In this document: positions 63,127 to 64,000 of the stretch, in pieces
Numbering within the stretch: the first letter of the stretch is position 1
Layout: each line of letters starts with the position of its first letter
Source of the DNA: Periplaneta americana
Taxonomy: Eukaryota > Arthropoda > Insecta > Blattodea > Blattidae
Length of the DNA: 64,000 nucleotides
Assembly (NCBI RefSeq): GCF_040183065.1
Contig: NC_091120.1
Location: 23,482,208 to 23,546,207 of the forward strand
Direction of reading: 5' to 3'
Notes under the pieces: generated by a model
The model's input: the letters and a program-made list of their open reading frames with translations, nothing else
Database searches by the model: none
What the model was told of the DNA's origin: nothing
Position numbers and translations under genes: made by a program

Positions 63127-63323
63127 GGGGAGAGTTGGGTAGTATCGGACATCGGGTAATATCGGACAGTGCGTTTCTTTCATCTACCACCAGTTGGTAG
63201 TACCTGAATAACTTGGTTACGTTTCTGTGATGTCGCATACAGAAACGTAACCATGTTATTCAGGTACTATCATCTAGTGGTAGATGAAAGAAACGCACTG
63301 TCCGATATTACCCAACTCTCCCC
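63127..63323. mobile_element. Hairpin MITE, TA-flanked, 197 bp
   Basis: Almost the whole element folds on itself: GGGGAGAGTTGGGTA starts it, and CATCTAC..GGTAGTACCTGAATAAC and GAAACGTAAC recur inverted. The left arm has an extra tandem copy of a 17-bp word (GGGTA(G/A)TATCGGACA..). The ends resemble the TA-flanked element at 34235. Confidence 0.88.
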
Positions 63324-63659
63324 TATGTCTGATTTTGTTTGTTTGTGTGATTTAGTGATTGTTTTCTTAGTTTCTTTGAAGGATTTGAATAATAACTGTT
63401 AGTTTGTTCCATCTGATGATTAATTTGTATATTTGTTGTGCCAGTGTTTGGTGAGGCTGTATGCTTTGATGTCCAGTTGAGTCGGTTGGTTTCATTTCAG
63501 TTGTTGGTTTGGAATTTGGTTTTATTTTCGGATTGTTTATTTAATAACGCTCTATGAACTGCGATTACCTTTCCTTAATGAATTAGATATTAGCAAGATG
63601 GTACTTTGGCCACATTAGCTCGAAGATTCTCATTGACTTTACTGATACAGTGAAACTTG

Positions 63660-64000
63660 TGTAATTCGAATCTGAAGGGCATAAGAAAAAATTCGAATTA
63701 TGGAAAAATTCGAATTAAAAAAATGGTACTGCAGAAGGCAAACTACAGGTGTACTGTATGTACTATGTATTACTATAACATTTCAAGACAACAGGGTATT
63801 ATAATACAAGAATTAAAAAAATGGTACTGCAGAAGGCAAACTACAGGTGTACTATATGAACTATGTATTACTATAACATTTCAAGACAACAGGGTATTAT
63901 AATACAAGAATTAAAAAAATGGTACTGCAGAAGGCAAACTACAGGTGTACTATATGTACTATGTATTACTATAACATTTCAAGACAACAGGGTATTATAA
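63660..64000. repeat. 98-bp tandem array running off the window
   Basis: ATGGTACTGCAGAAGGCAAA recurs at 63723, 63821 and 63919: three units of 98 bp with very few differences. The array is preceded by TTCGAATTATGG / AAATTCGAATT words. It has no stop in one frame for part of its length, but no gene is recognised. Confidence 0.93.

Overview
This window is nuclear DNA from a large, repeat-rich insect genome. The evidence is AT-rich sequence, GT-AG introns, tRNA-derived SINEs, and a dense mix of mariner/Tc1, hAT, MULE-type, TTAA-type, Crypton-like, Penelope-like and non-LTR elements. The endonuclease-tail proteins of the commonest LINE and the DUF4817-type mariner transposases look like those abundant in cockroaches (Blattodea, Periplaneta-like). 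That species guess comes from family resemblance and was not checked by a search. There are no operons and no prokaryotic features.

The only host gene I can support runs right to left on the minus strand from about 55.96 kb to 27.08 kb. Nine internal exons (55813-55956, 53487-53603, 48940-49125, 47308-47427, 43606-43761, 41272-41403, 39645-39776, 28834-28965, 27082-27225) each have a consensus acceptor and donor. Each is a multiple of three long, and every junction is phase 1. Each encodes one cysteine-rich EGF/EB-like module. The first and last exons of the gene lie outside the window or were not recognised.

Almost everything else is mobile DNA, much of it nested. 0-6 kb: LINE 3' ends, microsatellites, one copy of an unclassified repeat, a small MITE and an internally deleted Crypton-like copy. 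6-16 kb: a mariner-type element split by a LINE, a LINE tail with a restriction-like endonuclease, a SINE with a perfect TSD, a TA-flanked element holding a mariner transposase relic, and a TTAA-flanked element. 16-18 kb: a Crypton-like tyrosine-recombinase element between two ~360-bp direct repeats. 18.3-20.5 and 34.7-36.9 kb: two nearly identical full-length hAT elements (2196 bp, 494-aa transposase, 8-bp TSDs), so this family moved recently. 22-24 kb and 43.8-45.9 kb: nested stacks in which related copies act as empty sites for each other. 32.9-34.2 kb: a hAT-type MITE. 37.9-39.1 and 58.0-58.5 kb: Penelope-like pieces. 42.3-42.5 kb: a perfect palindrome with 122-bp arms. 49.3-50.5 kb: a TTAA element inside a MITE. 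53.8-55.6 kb: a MULE-type element carrying a mariner. 56.8-58.0 kb: the longest RTE-like LINE copy. 59.1-64 kb: a SINE split by another element, a 2.1-kb TIR element, a hairpin MITE and a 98-bp tandem array.

The host gene and the mobile DNA meet closely. Several exons have transposable elements within 0-50 bp of their splice sites. Exon 43606-43761 is boxed in by two mariner-type elements. The donor of exon 53487-53603 abuts a repeat after only six intronic bases.
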